This document shows positions 34,903-43,824 of a stretch of DNA of 64,000 bases, piece after piece. Origin of the DNA: Sphingomonas sp. Leaf32 (lineage in GTDB: Bacteria; Pseudomonadota; Alphaproteobacteria; Sphingomonadales; Sphingomonadaceae). Location: NCBI RefSeq assembly GCF_001421765.1, contig NZ_LMLA01000005.1, positions 29,963 to 93,962 of the forward strand. Reading direction: 5' to 3'. Under the pieces are notes generated by a model. The model saw only the letters and a program-made list of their open reading frames with translations. It had not been told where the DNA came from and did no database searches. The translations under genes were made by a program, and so were the position numbers. Numbering within the stretch: position 1 is the stretch's first letter; every line of letters starts with the position of its first letter.

Positions 34903-35849
34903 GAGCATTCACCTATGAGCGTGCGAAGGACCCGGCCGAGGCTGCGCGGATCGTCGCCACCCGGCCCGGTGCGAAATTCATCGCTGGCGGCACCAACCTG
35001 CTCGACCTGATGAAGCTGGAGGTGGAGACGCCGACCCATCTGGTCGACGTGCAGGAGTTGAAGCTCGACCGGATCGAAAAGACGTCGGACGGCGGCCTGC
35101 GCATCGGCGCGCTGGTCAGCAATACCGATCTGGCGGCGCATGAGCGGGTGCGGCGCGACTATGGCGTGCTGACGCGGGCGATCGTCGCGGGCGCGTCGGG
35201 CCAGTTGCGGAACAAGGCGACGACGGCGGGCAATCTGCTGCAACGTACGCGCTGTCCCTATTTCTACGACACCAACATGGCGTGCAACAAGCGCAAGGCG
35301 GGGTCGGGCTGCGCCGCGATCGGCGGCTATTCGCGGCAACTGGGCGTGATCGGCGTGTCGAACGACTGTATCGCGACCTTTCCCGGCGATATGGCGGTGG
35401 CGATGCGGGTGCTGGACGCGGTGGTCGAGACGATCGACGGCAGCGGACAGGCGCGACGCATCCCGATCGCCGAGTTCCACCGGCTGTGGGGCGACCGGCC
35501 CGATCTCGACACCGTGCTCAAAACCGGCGAGCTGATTACCGCCGTCACCCTGCCCCGCCCGATCGGCGGGAAACATTTCTACGAAAAGGTCCGTGACCGC
35601 GCCTCCTATGCCTATGCCCTGGTGTCGGTCGCGGCGGTGATCCAGCGTGACGGCACCGGGCGCGTGGCGTTCGGCGGCGTAGCCCCCCGGCCGTGGCGGG
35701 TCGAGGCGGCGGACGCGCTGCTGCCGCAAGGAGCCGCCGCCGTCACCGCGCGTGCGTTCCAAGGCGCGACGCCGACCAAGGACAACGCATTCAAGCTGCC
35801 GCTCGCGACCCGCGCGCTGGCCTCCGTCATCGCGCAGGCGAAGGGCTGA
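34899..35849 (+). CDS. paoB: Molybdenum hydroxylase FAD subunit (PaoB-like)
   Basis: 316 residues. The FAD-binding part has [13 protein letters not shown] near 27. It also has the extra cysteine block [22 protein letters not shown], which in E. coli PaoB holds an additional 4Fe-4S cluster. The C-terminal domain is the CO dehydrogenase flavoprotein type. It transfers electrons between the molybdenum and FAD sites. It overlaps paoA by 4 bp and is followed after 4 bp by paoC, so all three are co-translated. Confidence 0.93.
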   Translation: MRAFTYERAKDPAEAARIVATRPGAKFIAGGTNLLDLMKLEVETPTHLVDVQELKLDRIEKTSDGGLRIGALVSNTDLAAHERVRRDYGVLTRAIVAGASGQLRNKATTAGNLLQRTRCPYFYDTNMACNKRKAGSGCAAIGGYSRQLGVIGVSNDCIATFPGDMAVAMRVLDAVVETIDGSGQARRIPIAEFHRLWGDRPDLDTVLKTGELITAVTLPRPIGGKHFYEKVRDRASYAYALVSVAAVIQRDGTGRVAFGGVAPRPWRVEAADALLPQGAAAVTARAFQGATPTKDNAFKLPLATRALASVIAQAKG

Positions 35850-35853
35850 TCCC

Positions 35854-38043
35854 ATGAAGTTCGAAACCCCCGCCGGCACCAATCCCATCGACCGGCAACA
35901 GGTGGTCGGCCGCGCCCATACGCGCGTCGACGGCCCGAAGAAGGTCGCCGGCCTTGCCCCCTATGCCTTCGAACACGCGCGCGACGTGCCGAACGCCGCC
36001 TATGGCGTGATCGTCGGCGCGGGCGTCGGCAAGGGCACGATCCGATCGATCGACCTCAGCGCCGCGCGCGCCGCGCCGGGCGTGCTGGCGATCGTCACCG
36101 CCGACACCGCCGGCCCCTTGGGCAAGGGGCGGATGAATACCGTCAAGCTGCTCGCCGGGCCGTCGGTCGACCATTATCATCAGGCGGTGGCGGTGGTCGT
36201 CGCCGACACCTTCGAACAGGCGCGCGCCGCTGCTGGCCTCGTTCGCGTCGACTATGCGCGGGTGAAGGGACGGTTCGACCTGAAGGAAGGGCTGAGATCC
36301 GCCAAGCCCGCGCCCGGCGACGACGGCAAGCCCGAGGCACGGGTCGGCGACTTCGAGGGCGCCTATGCCGCCGCCCCGGTCAAGCTCGACGCCGAATATA
36401 CCACGCCCGACCACAGCCATGCGATGATGGAGCCGTTCTCCTCCACCGCGCGGTGGGATGGCGACGCCCTGACGATCTGGACGTCGAACCAGATGGTCGA
36501 CTGGGGGCGCGGCGATCTGGCCAAGACGCTGGGTATCCCCAAGGACAAGATCACGTTGCAATCGCCCTATGTCGGCGGCGGGTTCGGCGGAAAGCTGTTC
36601 CTGCGCGCCGATGCGGTGCTGGCGGCGCTGGGCGCGAAGGCGGCGAAGCGGCCGGTCAAGATCGCCATGGCGCGGCCGATGATGATCAACAACGCGACCC
36701 ACCGCCCCGCCACGCGGCAGCGGGTGCGGATCGGCTGTACGCCGGACGGCATCATCACCGCGATCGGGCATGAAAGCGGATCGGGCGATCAGCCCGACGG
36801 CGGCCCCGAAGCGGCGGTCAACCAGACGAAACTGCTCTATGCCGGGGCGAACCGGTTGGCGGCGATGCGTCTGGCAGTGCTCGACCTGCCCGAAGGCAAT
36901 GCGATGCGCGCGCCGGGCGAGGCGCCGGGGATGATGGCGCTGGAAGTCGCGATGGACGAGATGGCGGAAAAGCTGGGCATGGACCCGGTCGCCTTTCGCA
37001 TCAAGAACGACACGCAGGTCGACCCCGCCAATCCGAAAAAGCCGTTTTCGCAGCGGCAGCTGGTCCGGTGCCTGACCGAAGGCGCCGAACGGTTCGGTTG
37101 GGCGAAGCGCAATCCGAAGCCGGGGCAGATGCGCGACGGCAAATGGCTGCGCGGGATCGGCATGGCGTCCGCGTTCCGCAACCATGTCAACATGAAGTCG
37201 GGCGCGCGGGTGCGGTTGGAGAATGGCCGGGTCGTGGTCGAAACCGACATGACCGACATCGGCACCGGCAGCTACACGATCCTTGCCCAGACCGCCGCCG
37301 AGATGATGGGCGTACCCGTCGACGCGGTCGAGGTGCGCCTGGGCAACAGCGCCTATCCGGTGTCCGCCGGCTCTGGCGGGCAATGGGGCGCGCCCAACAG
37401 CACGGCGGGCGTCTATGCCGCCTGCGTCGCGCTGCGCGGGCAGGTCACGCAGAAGCTGGGCCTCGGTAATGACGCGGTGTTCGAGGGCGGCCGGGTGACC
37501 GGCGGCGGACGGTCGGTGGCCCTGCGCGATGCCGGCACGCTGAGCGCGGAGGACAGCATCGAATTCGGTGCGCTCGACAAGCAATATGCCTTTGCCACGT
37601 TCGGCGCGCATTTCGTCGAGGTCGCGGTCGATGCCTATACCGGCGTGACGCGTATCCAGCGAATGCTGGCGGTGTGTGCCGCCGGGCGGATCATCAATCC
37701 GATATCGGCGCGCAGCCAAGTGATCGGCGCGATGACGATGGGTGTCGGGTCGGCGCTGATGGAGGATCTGGCGGTCGACCCGCGCTTCGGCCTGTTCGTC
37801 AACCATGACCTCGCCAGCTACGAAGTGCCGGTCCATGCCGACATTCCGCATCAGGAGGTCGTGTTCCTCGCCGAAGCTGACGAGAAGGCCAATCCGATGA
37901 AGGCCAAGGGCGTCGGCGAACTGGGCCTGTGCGGCGTCGGCGCGGCGGTCGCCAATGCGGTGTACAACGCCACCGGCATTCGCGTGCGGGACTATCCGAT
38001 CACGGTCGACAAATATCTCGACAAGCTGCCGGCGGTGGCTTGA
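35854..38043 (+). CDS. paoC: Molybdenum hydroxylase molybdopterin subunit (PaoC-like)
   Basis: 729 residues from the ATG at 35854, 4 bp after paoB. The large subunit of the xanthine dehydrogenase family: VGGGFGGK near 248 and the catalytic glutamate in KGVGELGLCG near the C-terminus are visible, with MPT-contact blocks such as GSGGQWGAPNS. In E. coli, PaoABC detoxifies aromatic aldehydes in the periplasm using a molybdopterin cytosine dinucleotide cofactor. Isoquinoline 1-oxidoreductase is a related possibility. The maturation chaperone (PaoD/XdhC type) is not adjacent and must be elsewhere. Confidence 0.93.
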   Translation: MKFETPAGTNPIDRQQVVGRAHTRVDGPKKVAGLAPYAFEHARDVPNAAYGVIVGAGVGKGTIRSIDLSAARAAPGVLAIVTADTAGPLGKGRMNTVKLLAGPSVDHYHQAVAVVVADTFEQARAAAGLVRVDYARVKGRFDLKEGLRSAKPAPGDDGKPEARVGDFEGAYAAAPVKLDAEYTTPDHSHAMMEPFSSTARWDGDALTIWTSNQMVDWGRGDLAKTLGIPKDKITLQSPYVGGGFGGKLFLRADAVLAALGAKAAKRPVKIAMARPMMINNATHRPATRQRVRIGCTPDGIITAIGHESGSGDQPDGGPEAAVNQTKLLYAGANRLAAMRLAVLDLPEGNAMRAPGEAPGMMALEVAMDEMAEKLGMDPVAFRIKNDTQVDPANPKKPFSQRQLVRCLTEGAERFGWAKRNPKPGQMRDGKWLRGIGMASAFRNHVNMKSGARVRLENGRVVVETDMTDIGTGSYTILAQTAAEMMGVPVDAVEVRLGNSAYPVSAGSGGQWGAPNSTAGVYAACVALRGQVTQKLGLGNDAVFEGGRVTGGGRSVALRDAGTLSAEDSIEFGALDKQYAFATFGAHFVEVAVDAYTGVTRIQRMLAVCAAGRIINPISARSQVIGAMTMGVGSALMEDLAVDPRFGLFVNHDLASYEVPVHADIPHQEVVFLAEADEKANPMKAKGVGELGLCGVGAAVANAVYNATGIRVRDYPITVDKYLDKLPAVA

Positions 38044-38122
38044 GCAACGTTCCCGCCGCTACGCCGGATGGCGTTGCGGCGGCGGCCCCCCGTGTCTCGG
38101 GGCGCCGCACGCCGCCTGCCGG

Positions 38123-38341
38123 TTATTGCACCGTCGCGCCGACGATCGCGATTTCCGCCATGCGCCCCCGGCGGCGTTCCAGCATCTGTCGTTCGGACAA
38201 TGGCTTGGTCATGGCGACCCGTTCGTCCGGACGAGGGTCGATCCGGTCCTGCACATAGCCGATAGCGACCATGATGCCGAGCGTGGCCGCGCCGAACGCG
38301 CCGAGCGCAACATATCCTGTCCGTGCTTTCATCGACGCCAT
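38123..38341 (-). CDS. Small hypothetical membrane protein
   Basis: 72 residues with one hydrophobic segment (about 9-27) near the N-terminus and a charged C-terminal part rich in Arg/Glu (LSERQMLERRRGRM). It is convergent with paoC and divergent from parA. The start is uncertain (ATG at 38341, or Met4 at 38332); ribosome binding sites are weak for both. No family recognised; reality of the gene is moderately supported by its coherent topology. Confidence 0.5.
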   Translation of the reverse strand: MASMKARTGYVALGAFGAATLGIMVAIGYVQDRIDPRPDERVAMTKPLSERQMLERRRGRMAEIAIVGATVQ

Positions 38342-38555
38342 CCCGAAACGAAAATTGCCACATTCGAGCGGTGACAACGCCTTCCGCCCCGATCCGCTCC
38401 CGCTTCCTGCATCAGTACATCGCGCGCATTGTTGGATGTGGTGGCAGGTATGGCCGGCAACCCTGTTGAATCAAGACACGGTGGCGCTTGCCGGATTGAA
38501 CCTTCTCGTGACATAGTGGAGCCAATAGAGTTCAAACGGGTGGGTGCTGCGCAGC

Positions 38556-39758
38556 ATGAATGCAATTACGGCACAGATCGGCGATCTGGCGGAAGCCGGC
38601 GAGCGGATGATCGAGCGGCTGCGGCGCAAGGCGTTCCTGCCCGAAAGCCGCAAGGGCCTCAACGTCCGGTTCGGCATTGCCGAGGCGGCGCAACTGCTCG
38701 CGTGTTCGACCAACCGCATCCGCATGGCGGAGGAGGATGGGCGGCTGCCCCCCGCCCCCGCCGCCGACAATGGCCGGCGCCTGGGCTATAGTGTCGAGGA
38801 ATTGCTGCACATGCGCCACGTGCTGGGCGCGTCGCCCGCCCGCGCGCCGCTGGACGTGCCGGCGGTGATCGCGGTGCAGAACTTCAAGGGCGGGGTCGGC
38901 AAGTCGACCGTCACCACCCATCTCGCCCATTATTTCGCGGTACAGGGATACCGGGTGCTGGTGGTCGACTGCGACAGTCAGGCGACGACGACCACCTTGT
39001 TCGGCTTCAACCCGCATTTTAACATCACGCGCGAAGAAACGCTCTACCCCTATCTCTCGATCGATCCGACGCAGAACGATCTGTCCTATGCGGTCAGGGC
39101 GACGCCATGGCCCAATGTCGACCTGATCCCGTCGAACCTCGAACTGTTCGATGTCGAATATGAGCTGGCGGCGGCGGGGTCGGACGGGGCCTCGGTGCTG
39201 GCGGCGCGGTTTCGCAAGCTGAAACAGGGGTTGATCGACCTAGCGCAGCACTATGACATCGTGCTGCTCGACCCGCCGCCCGCGCTCGGCACGATCAGCC
39301 TGGCGGTGATGCAGGCGGCAAATGCGCTGCTGGTGCCGCTGGCGGCGACGACGCCCGATTTCTGTTCGACCGTCCAGTTCCTGTCGATGATGGATCAGGT
39401 GCTGCAGCAACTGGCGGGCGCGGGGATCGAGGTCGATTACAGCTTCGTGCGGCTGATCTGTTCGAAGTTCGACGGCAACGATCCCAGCCATGCAATGGTG
39501 CGGGCGATCATGGAGCAGAGCTTCGGCCCCGCGCTGTTGCCGGTGCCGATCCTCGAATCGGCCGAGATCAGCCATGCCGCGATGCGGATGATGACGGTGT
39601 ACGAGCTGGAAAAGCCGATCGGGACACCCAAGACGCACAAACGCTGCCGCGCGAACCTCGACGAGGCGATGGGGCAGATCGAACAACTGGTGCGGCAGGG
39701 TTGGGGGCGGGTGGCGCCGGCGAGCGAGGAGGAGTTGGTCAGTGCGGCAGCGGTTTGA
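38556..39758 (+). CDS. parA: ParA partition ATPase
   Basis: 400 residues. An N-terminal DNA-binding part (about 30-90) resembles a MerR-like helix-turn-helix (GIAEAAQLLACSTNRIRMAE), as in type Ia plasmid ParA proteins, which repress their own operon. The ATPase has the deviant Walker A KGGVGKST near 114, the second lysine being the signature of this family. It then has DCDSQATTT (A') and IVLLDPPPALG (Walker B). ParA moves the ParB-bound plasmid. The ATG at 38556 is chosen; a GTG at 38544 is also in frame. Next come parB, parS-like sites and repA, all on the same strand. Confidence 0.95.
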   Translation: MNAITAQIGDLAEAGERMIERLRRKAFLPESRKGLNVRFGIAEAAQLLACSTNRIRMAEEDGRLPPAPAADNGRRLGYSVEELLHMRHVLGASPARAPLDVPAVIAVQNFKGGVGKSTVTTHLAHYFAVQGYRVLVVDCDSQATTTTLFGFNPHFNITREETLYPYLSIDPTQNDLSYAVRATPWPNVDLIPSNLELFDVEYELAAAGSDGASVLAARFRKLKQGLIDLAQHYDIVLLDPPPALGTISLAVMQAANALLVPLAATTPDFCSTVQFLSMMDQVLQQLAGAGIEVDYSFVRLICSKFDGNDPSHAMVRAIMEQSFGPALLPVPILESAEISHAAMRMMTVYELEKPIGTPKTHKRCRANLDEAMGQIEQLVRQGWGRVAPASEEELVSAAAV

Positions 39759-39878
39759 CAGCGCACAGCGCGGCGGGCGAGCGCAAAGCGCAAGCCGGCT
39801 CAAACCGCTCGGCCGACGGGCGTCGCGCCCGATCGACGGGTTCGCGCAGGCGGACCCGGCGGTCCCACATGCCCTTTC

Positions 39879-39960
39879 CGTACCCCCGCGCAGGCGGGGG
39901 TCCAGGGTAATGACAGGACGGCGTGCGCGGCTTTGGACCGTCGCCTGCGCTGGGGTACGG
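39879..39960. repeat. Family 4 inverted repeat (CCGTACCCC...GGGGTACGG)
   Basis: 82 bp in the parA-parB spacer. Left arm: CCGTACCCC followed by GCGCAGGCG; right arm: CGCCTGCGC followed by GGGGTACGG. A related single hairpin with CCCCGCGCAGGCAGGGG-like words lies near 21150. The 317-bp gap (39759-40075) holds this and the parB ribosome binding site (GGAGG at 40065-40069) and nothing else I can support. Confidence 0.65.
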
Positions 39961-40075
39961 CAGGGGCCTTGGTCGGTAGCCTCGTCGTCAGGTCCCGCTG
40001 CCCCTTTCGCGACCCCGCAGGGTCCCCCTTTCCTACAACACAAAGTTCTGCATATGTTCCGCGCGGAGGTTTCCC

Positions 40076-41113
40076 ATGGCGCGTAAGCAATCCGATTATC
40101 TGGCCGCGTTGCTCGACGATGGCCCCGCCGATCCGCCCGCCCCCGCGGCAACAGAGCGCGGGTCGGAGCGGCTGCGCGGCACGACGCTGCTGGGGCGCGA
40201 ATCGGCGCTGGCGCGGGTGGCGTCGGGCGAGGTGCGACAGGTGACGCAGCTCCTGCTAGATCCCGCGCGGGTGCGGATCTGGCCGGGCAATGCCCGTTCC
40301 TATGCCCATCTGACCGAGGCGGGATGCCGCGAGCTGATCGATTCGATCATCGCCGAGGGCGGGCAGAAGGTGCCGGCGGTGGTGCGCCGGGTCGAGGGCG
40401 ATCCGGCCTGTGACTATGAGGTGATCGCGGGCACGCGGCGGCACTGGTCGATCGCGTGGCTGCGCGCCCACAGCTATCCCGACATGCAGTTCGTGGCGCA
40501 GGTCGCGACGCTGGACGACGAGGCGGCGTTCCGGCTCGCCGACCTGGAGAACCGGGCGCGGGCCGACGTGTCCGACCTCGAACGCGCGCGCAATTATGCG
40601 GCCGCGCTCAAGACCCATTACGGCAACCACGCATCGCGCATGGCCGAACGGCTGAAGCTGTCCAAGGGCTGGCTGTCGAAGATGCTGCGGGTGGCGGCGC
40701 TGCCCGATGCGGTGATCGCGGCATTCGCTTCGCCGGCGGAGGTGCAGTTGAAGGGCGGCTATGCGCTGGCGCAGGCGCTCGACGATCGCGCCGACGCGGC
40801 GATCATCGCCGGCGAGGCGAAGGTGATCGTGCGCGAACAGCGCGTGGCGCGCGACAAGGGGCTGCCCCCCCTCCCCGCCGCCGATGTGCTCCGGCGGTTG
40901 CTCGACGCACCGTCGCGCGGACGCGAGCAGGCGGCACCCTATGTATGGACCGCGCCATCGGGGCGGCCGGGGCTGAGCGTGCAGACGGTCAACCGGCAGG
41001 GCGTGACGGTGCGGCTCCACGCCGGATCTGGCGCGGACGCGGACGAACTGGCCGACGCGCTGCGCGCGGCGCTGGCCGAGCTGGCGGCGCAGGGGCGCGG
41101 GTTGCAGCGGTGA
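40076..41113 (+). CDS. parB: ParB partition protein
   Basis: 345 residues with GGAGG upstream of the ATG. The N-terminal nuclease-like ParB domain covers about 55-165, with PAVVRRVEGDPACDYEVIAGTRRHWS in the CTP-binding region (GTRRHW replaces the commoner GERRxxA). The central helix-turn-helix (about 178-215, HASRMAERLKLSKGWLSKML) recognises parS. A C-terminal dimerisation segment ends the protein. It follows parA by 317 bp and is followed by three copies of a 16-bp palindrome that are the probable binding sites. Confidence 0.93.
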   Translation: MARKQSDYLAALLDDGPADPPAPAATERGSERLRGTTLLGRESALARVASGEVRQVTQLLLDPARVRIWPGNARSYAHLTEAGCRELIDSIIAEGGQKVPAVVRRVEGDPACDYEVIAGTRRHWSIAWLRAHSYPDMQFVAQVATLDDEAAFRLADLENRARADVSDLERARNYAAALKTHYGNHASRMAERLKLSKGWLSKMLRVAALPDAVIAAFASPAEVQLKGGYALAQALDDRADAAIIAGEAKVIVREQRVARDKGLPPLPAADVLRRLLDAPSRGREQAAPYVWTAPSGRPGLSVQTVNRQGVTVRLHAGSGADADELADALRAALAELAAQGRGLQR

Positions 41114-41121
41114 CCGGTCGG

Positions 41122-41137
41122 GTTTCCCCGGGGAAAC
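41122..41137. promoter_or_regulatory. Probable parS site, copy 1
   Basis: GTTTCCCCGGGGAAAC, a perfect 16-bp palindrome 8 bp after the parB stop. Its GTTTC/GAAAC arms equal those of the canonical chromosomal parS (GTTTCACGTGAAAC), but the centre is CCCGGG. Three identical copies lie between parB and repA. Confidence 0.75.
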
Positions 41138-41257
41138 TTTTCGCCGGGAGCAAGGCGGGGGGGTGGCGTCCTGTTGCTTGGAGCCGTCGTGGGGCGTCGG
41201 TGCCGGACGGCGTTACTCTTCAGCACGACGTGGATCGCCGGGGGAAGCGGACTTTGG

Positions 41258-41390
41258 TTCACGCGGAGGCCCGGAGGGCGCGGAGATGTTGCGCCCCGGG
41301 CGACCGGGTGCGTTTCGCTCCGGCTTGGGAAAGATGGACTGCCTGCACCGCAAGCGAAGCATCTCCGCGTCCTTCGCGCCTCCGCGTGAA
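41258..41390. repeat. Inverted repeat with TTCACGCGGAGG ends, between parS-like sites
   Basis: 133 bp. The left arm TTCACGCGGAGG...CGCGGAGATG pairs with the right arm CATCTCCGCG...CCTCCGCGTGAA. The pattern resembles dispersed repeats common in sphingomonad genomes. It lies between parS-like copies 1 and 2. The 475-bp gap 41114-41588 holds this, the three palindromes and the repA promoter region. Confidence 0.7.
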
Positions 41391-41412
41391 TCCATTTCTT
41401 CTTTTCGGCGAA

Positions 41413-41428
41413 GTTTCCCCGGGGAAAC
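41413..41428. promoter_or_regulatory. Probable parS site, copy 2
   Basis: GTTTCCCCGGGGAAAC, identical to copies 1 and 3, with A and T flanks that extend the palindrome to 18 bp. Confidence 0.75.
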
Positions 41429-41556
41429 TTGGGCGTCGCGCGATGACCATGGCCAGCTATCCCCCTGCCCCCCTGCCCTGCATATTCCGGCAACAGCCGG
41501 GGTACGGTAGCGCGTGGAATCGTCTTTTGCCTTCCTGCGAGCGGGTCACTACCCGA

Positions 41557-41572
41557 GTTTCCCCGGGGAAAC
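41557..41572. promoter_or_regulatory. Probable parS site, copy 3, at the repA start
   Basis: GTTTCCCCGGGGAAAC, again extended to 18 bp by A/T flanks, ending 16 bp before the repA ATG. Binding here could also affect repA expression, linking partition to copy control. Confidence 0.75.
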
Positions 41573-41588
41573 TTTTCGGAACCGCCGC

Positions 41589-42755
41589 ATGACCCGCGCC
41601 GTTTCCGAAAAGGTCAGCGAGCAGTTCGACCTGTTCCTGCCCTATCTCGCCGACCTGCCGCTGCGCGACCAGCGCGAGATGATGGAGCGGCCGTTCTTCA
41701 GCCTCGCCAAGTCGAAACGGGTCAAGCCGATCGACTATCGCAGCCCGGACGGCAAGCTGTGGGTGCATGTGTCGGCCAATGCCGATTACGGCATGGCGAC
41801 GATCTGGGACGCGGACATCCTGATCTATTGCGCGAGCGTGCTGGCCGACATGGCCAGGCGAGGGGTCAACGACGTGCCGCGCAAGCTGCACCTGATGCCG
41901 TACGACCTGCTGCGCGCGATCGGGCGGCCAACGACGGGCCGCGCGTACGAGCTGCTGGGCCAGGCGCTCGACCGGTTGGTGGCGACGACGATCAAGACGA
42001 ACATCCGTGCCGAGAACCGGCGCGAGGCGACGTTCAGCTGGCTGGATGGTTGGACCCAGCTGGTCGATGAAAAGACTGAGCGGTCGCGGGGCATGACGAT
42101 CGAGCTGTCGAACTGGTTCTGGGAAGGGGTGATGATGACCGGCGGCGTGCTGTCGATCGATCGCGCCTATTTCGACCTGACCGGCGGGCGCGAACGCTGG
42201 CTGTACCGCGTGGCGCGCAAACATGCCGGCGGCGCGGGTGAGGCGGGGTTTGCGATCTCCATGCCGACGCTGTTCGAGAAATCGGGCGCGGAGGGGCAAT
42301 ATCGCCGCTTCAAGTTCGAGATCGCCAAGATCGCCGAGCGGGACGAACTGCCCGGCTATACGCTGACGCTGGAACAGGACGGCAAGCGCGAGCCGATGCT
42401 GCGAATGCGGCGGCGCGGTGACGGCGCGGCGCGGACGGTCAGCGTGACCGCGCCCGCTGCTCCTGTCGCGGCGGCCCCCTCGCCCATGCGGACCGAGGAC
42501 CTGGTCGATGCGGCGGCTATGATCCGCGCATCGATCCGGGGGCTGGCGGCGCGGGCGCACGACGGCGAGGTCAGCACGCAGACGCTGGAGACGCTGCGGA
42601 CCGAATGTCCGGGGTGGGACTATCATACGCTCCATGCCGAGTTTCGCGCGTGGATCGACGGCGATCCGGCGCGGACGCCGGTCAATTATCAGGCGGCGTT
42701 CATCGGCTATGTCCGGCGGTTCGATGCCAGGCATCGGCACGAACTGGGCCGGTAG
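41589..42755 (+). CDS. repA: Plasmid replication initiator protein RepA (RPA family)
   Basis: 388 residues from the ATG at 41589. It matches the alphaproteobacterial RPA-type initiators: an N-terminal block MERPFFSLAKSKRVKPIDY, a winged-helix region with ATIWDADILIYCAS and MPYDLLRAIGRPTTG, and a second with SNWFWEGVM and LSIDRAYFDLTGG. The C-terminal third is Ala/Pro-rich, then helical. It should bind iterons to open the origin; five direct iterons lie at 43721-43824, about 1 kb downstream. It is the last gene of the par-rep set. A frame extension to 41514 would run over the third parS-like site. Confidence 0.93.
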   Translation: MTRAVSEKVSEQFDLFLPYLADLPLRDQREMMERPFFSLAKSKRVKPIDYRSPDGKLWVHVSANADYGMATIWDADILIYCASVLADMARRGVNDVPRKLHLMPYDLLRAIGRPTTGRAYELLGQALDRLVATTIKTNIRAENRREATFSWLDGWTQLVDEKTERSRGMTIELSNWFWEGVMMTGGVLSIDRAYFDLTGGRERWLYRVARKHAGGAGEAGFAISMPTLFEKSGAEGQYRRFKFEIAKIAERDELPGYTLTLEQDGKREPMLRMRRRGDGAARTVSVTAPAAPVAAAPSPMRTEDLVDAAAMIRASIRGLAARAHDGEVSTQTLETLRTECPGWDYHTLHAEFRAWIDGDPARTPVNYQAAFIGYVRRFDARHRHELGR

Positions 42756-43040
42756 CGGCGGGGTACCCGCCTTGGTCGGCGTCGCACAAGGCGGGTTATG
42801 CCGGCTCCTCGGCCAGGCGCAATGGATCTGCGCCAACAGGCGGGCAGGGGAACCGGGCGCCCGGCACAAGGCGGGATGTGGTAATGGACCGTTTGTCCGA
42901 ACGATGCCGCCGATCCCATGAAGGACCCGACGCGGCCGCGGTTGACGGTCTGCCTCTACCGGAAACGACCTACAGTTACCGATGGGGCGCATCCCGTCGT
43001 TGCGGGTGTGTTGGAAGATGCGACCGGACCAACGACGTGG

Positions 43041-43193
43041 AGCGCAATGCCATCAAGTAGAACCGTTTGTGCTGAGTGGGGACTGAGCTTGTCGAAGGCC
43101 CGTATCGAAGCACCCTTGGCAGTCCTTCGATACGCCGCTTCGACAAGCTCAGCGGCTACTCAGGACGAACGGTTCTACTTGATGGCATTGCGC
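43041..43193. repeat. Family 2 inverted repeat with extended stem
   Basis: A family 2 element (43060-43175, GAACCGTTTGTGCTGAG ... CGAACGGTTC) whose flanks are also complementary: AGCGCAATGCCATCAAGTA on the left and TACTTGATGGCATTGCGCT on the right, giving perfect outer arms of 27 bp together with the element ends. The whole 153 bp can form one long stem-loop. It lies between repA and the iterons. Confidence 0.85.
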
Positions 43194-43202
43194 TTTCAGA
43201 CT

Positions 43203-43384
43203 GATCGACATTCAGCCAATCCGAGGGTGATCGCTAAGCGACGTACGATCCCTTCGTCACCCCGGACTTGTTCCAGGATCCATAGTGTGGTGATCGGTGC
43301 AGCTCGCGCTTCTGGGGACAAGGTGAGCGGCAAAGTGGACCCCGGAACAAGTCCGGGGTGACGATAAGTTGGTGAATAGCGATC
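43203..43384. repeat. Family 1 inverted-repeat element, full copy (subfamily B)
   Basis: 182 bp with ends GATCGACATTCA and TGAATAGCGATC (two mismatches) and two REP hairpins, the left one degenerate (CCGGACTTGTTCCAGGATCC). Spacer words match the copy at 21187. It follows the family 2 stem after 9 bp. Confidence 0.85.
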
Positions 43385-43572
43385 CACCATAGCGGAGGGG
43401 TGCCGTTCAGGATTTTTCCTTGCACGCACATGCGGGCAGGACTGCCGTTCACATGGTATCGATCGGCGCGGCGGTGTTGCCTGCACGGGGAGCAGGGGCA
43501 CCGCATCCGGCAGTTGTGCGGTGAAGTTTCCATCGGTCCGAGCCGGCGCGACGCCGCTCGATATGGCGCTAG

Positions 43573-43824
43573 CGTTCCCGAAGTGTCGGCTATGCCCGGC
43601 CATGTTCGCCCTATCTGTCCCGCTATCGAACAGTCTGCGCATGGTTTGAACGAGTTCGTCGCCTGCCCCATCGGAATTGATTCAAACGCCGCGTCGAATC
43701 CGCCTGCCGGCAGGGGCCATCGACACTCCGGGAACGCGGTTCGACCTTTCGGGAACGGTGCGACGACACTTCGGGAACGGGCGCATCGATCCTTCGGGAA
43801 CGAAAGGTCGATCTTTCGGGAACG
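43573..43824 (+). other. Probable replication origin (oriV) with RepA iterons
   Basis: Five direct repeats of a 16-bp unit, consensus CGACCTTTCGGGAACG (C or T at position 4; positions 5-8 vary): 43721-43736, 43742-43757, 43764-43779, 43787-43802 and 43809-43824. Starts are 21, 22, 23 and 22 bp apart, i.e. about two helical turns, the classic iteron layout. A sixth copy is inverted at 43573-43588 (CGTTCCCGAAGTGTCG) and matches the third exactly. No DnaA box was convincing. The gap 42756-44063 holds no credible gene apart from repeats and this site; a less GC-rich stretch follows at 43880-43940. Confidence 0.8.

Noticed and set aside
35827..37851. 674-codon antisense frame opposite paoC
   Set aside because: Compositional shadow; paoC carries the catalytic motifs.
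43721..43824. CRISPR array
   Set aside because: Units are 16 bp with 5-7 bp spacing and no distinct spacers; no cas genes. It fits iterons.
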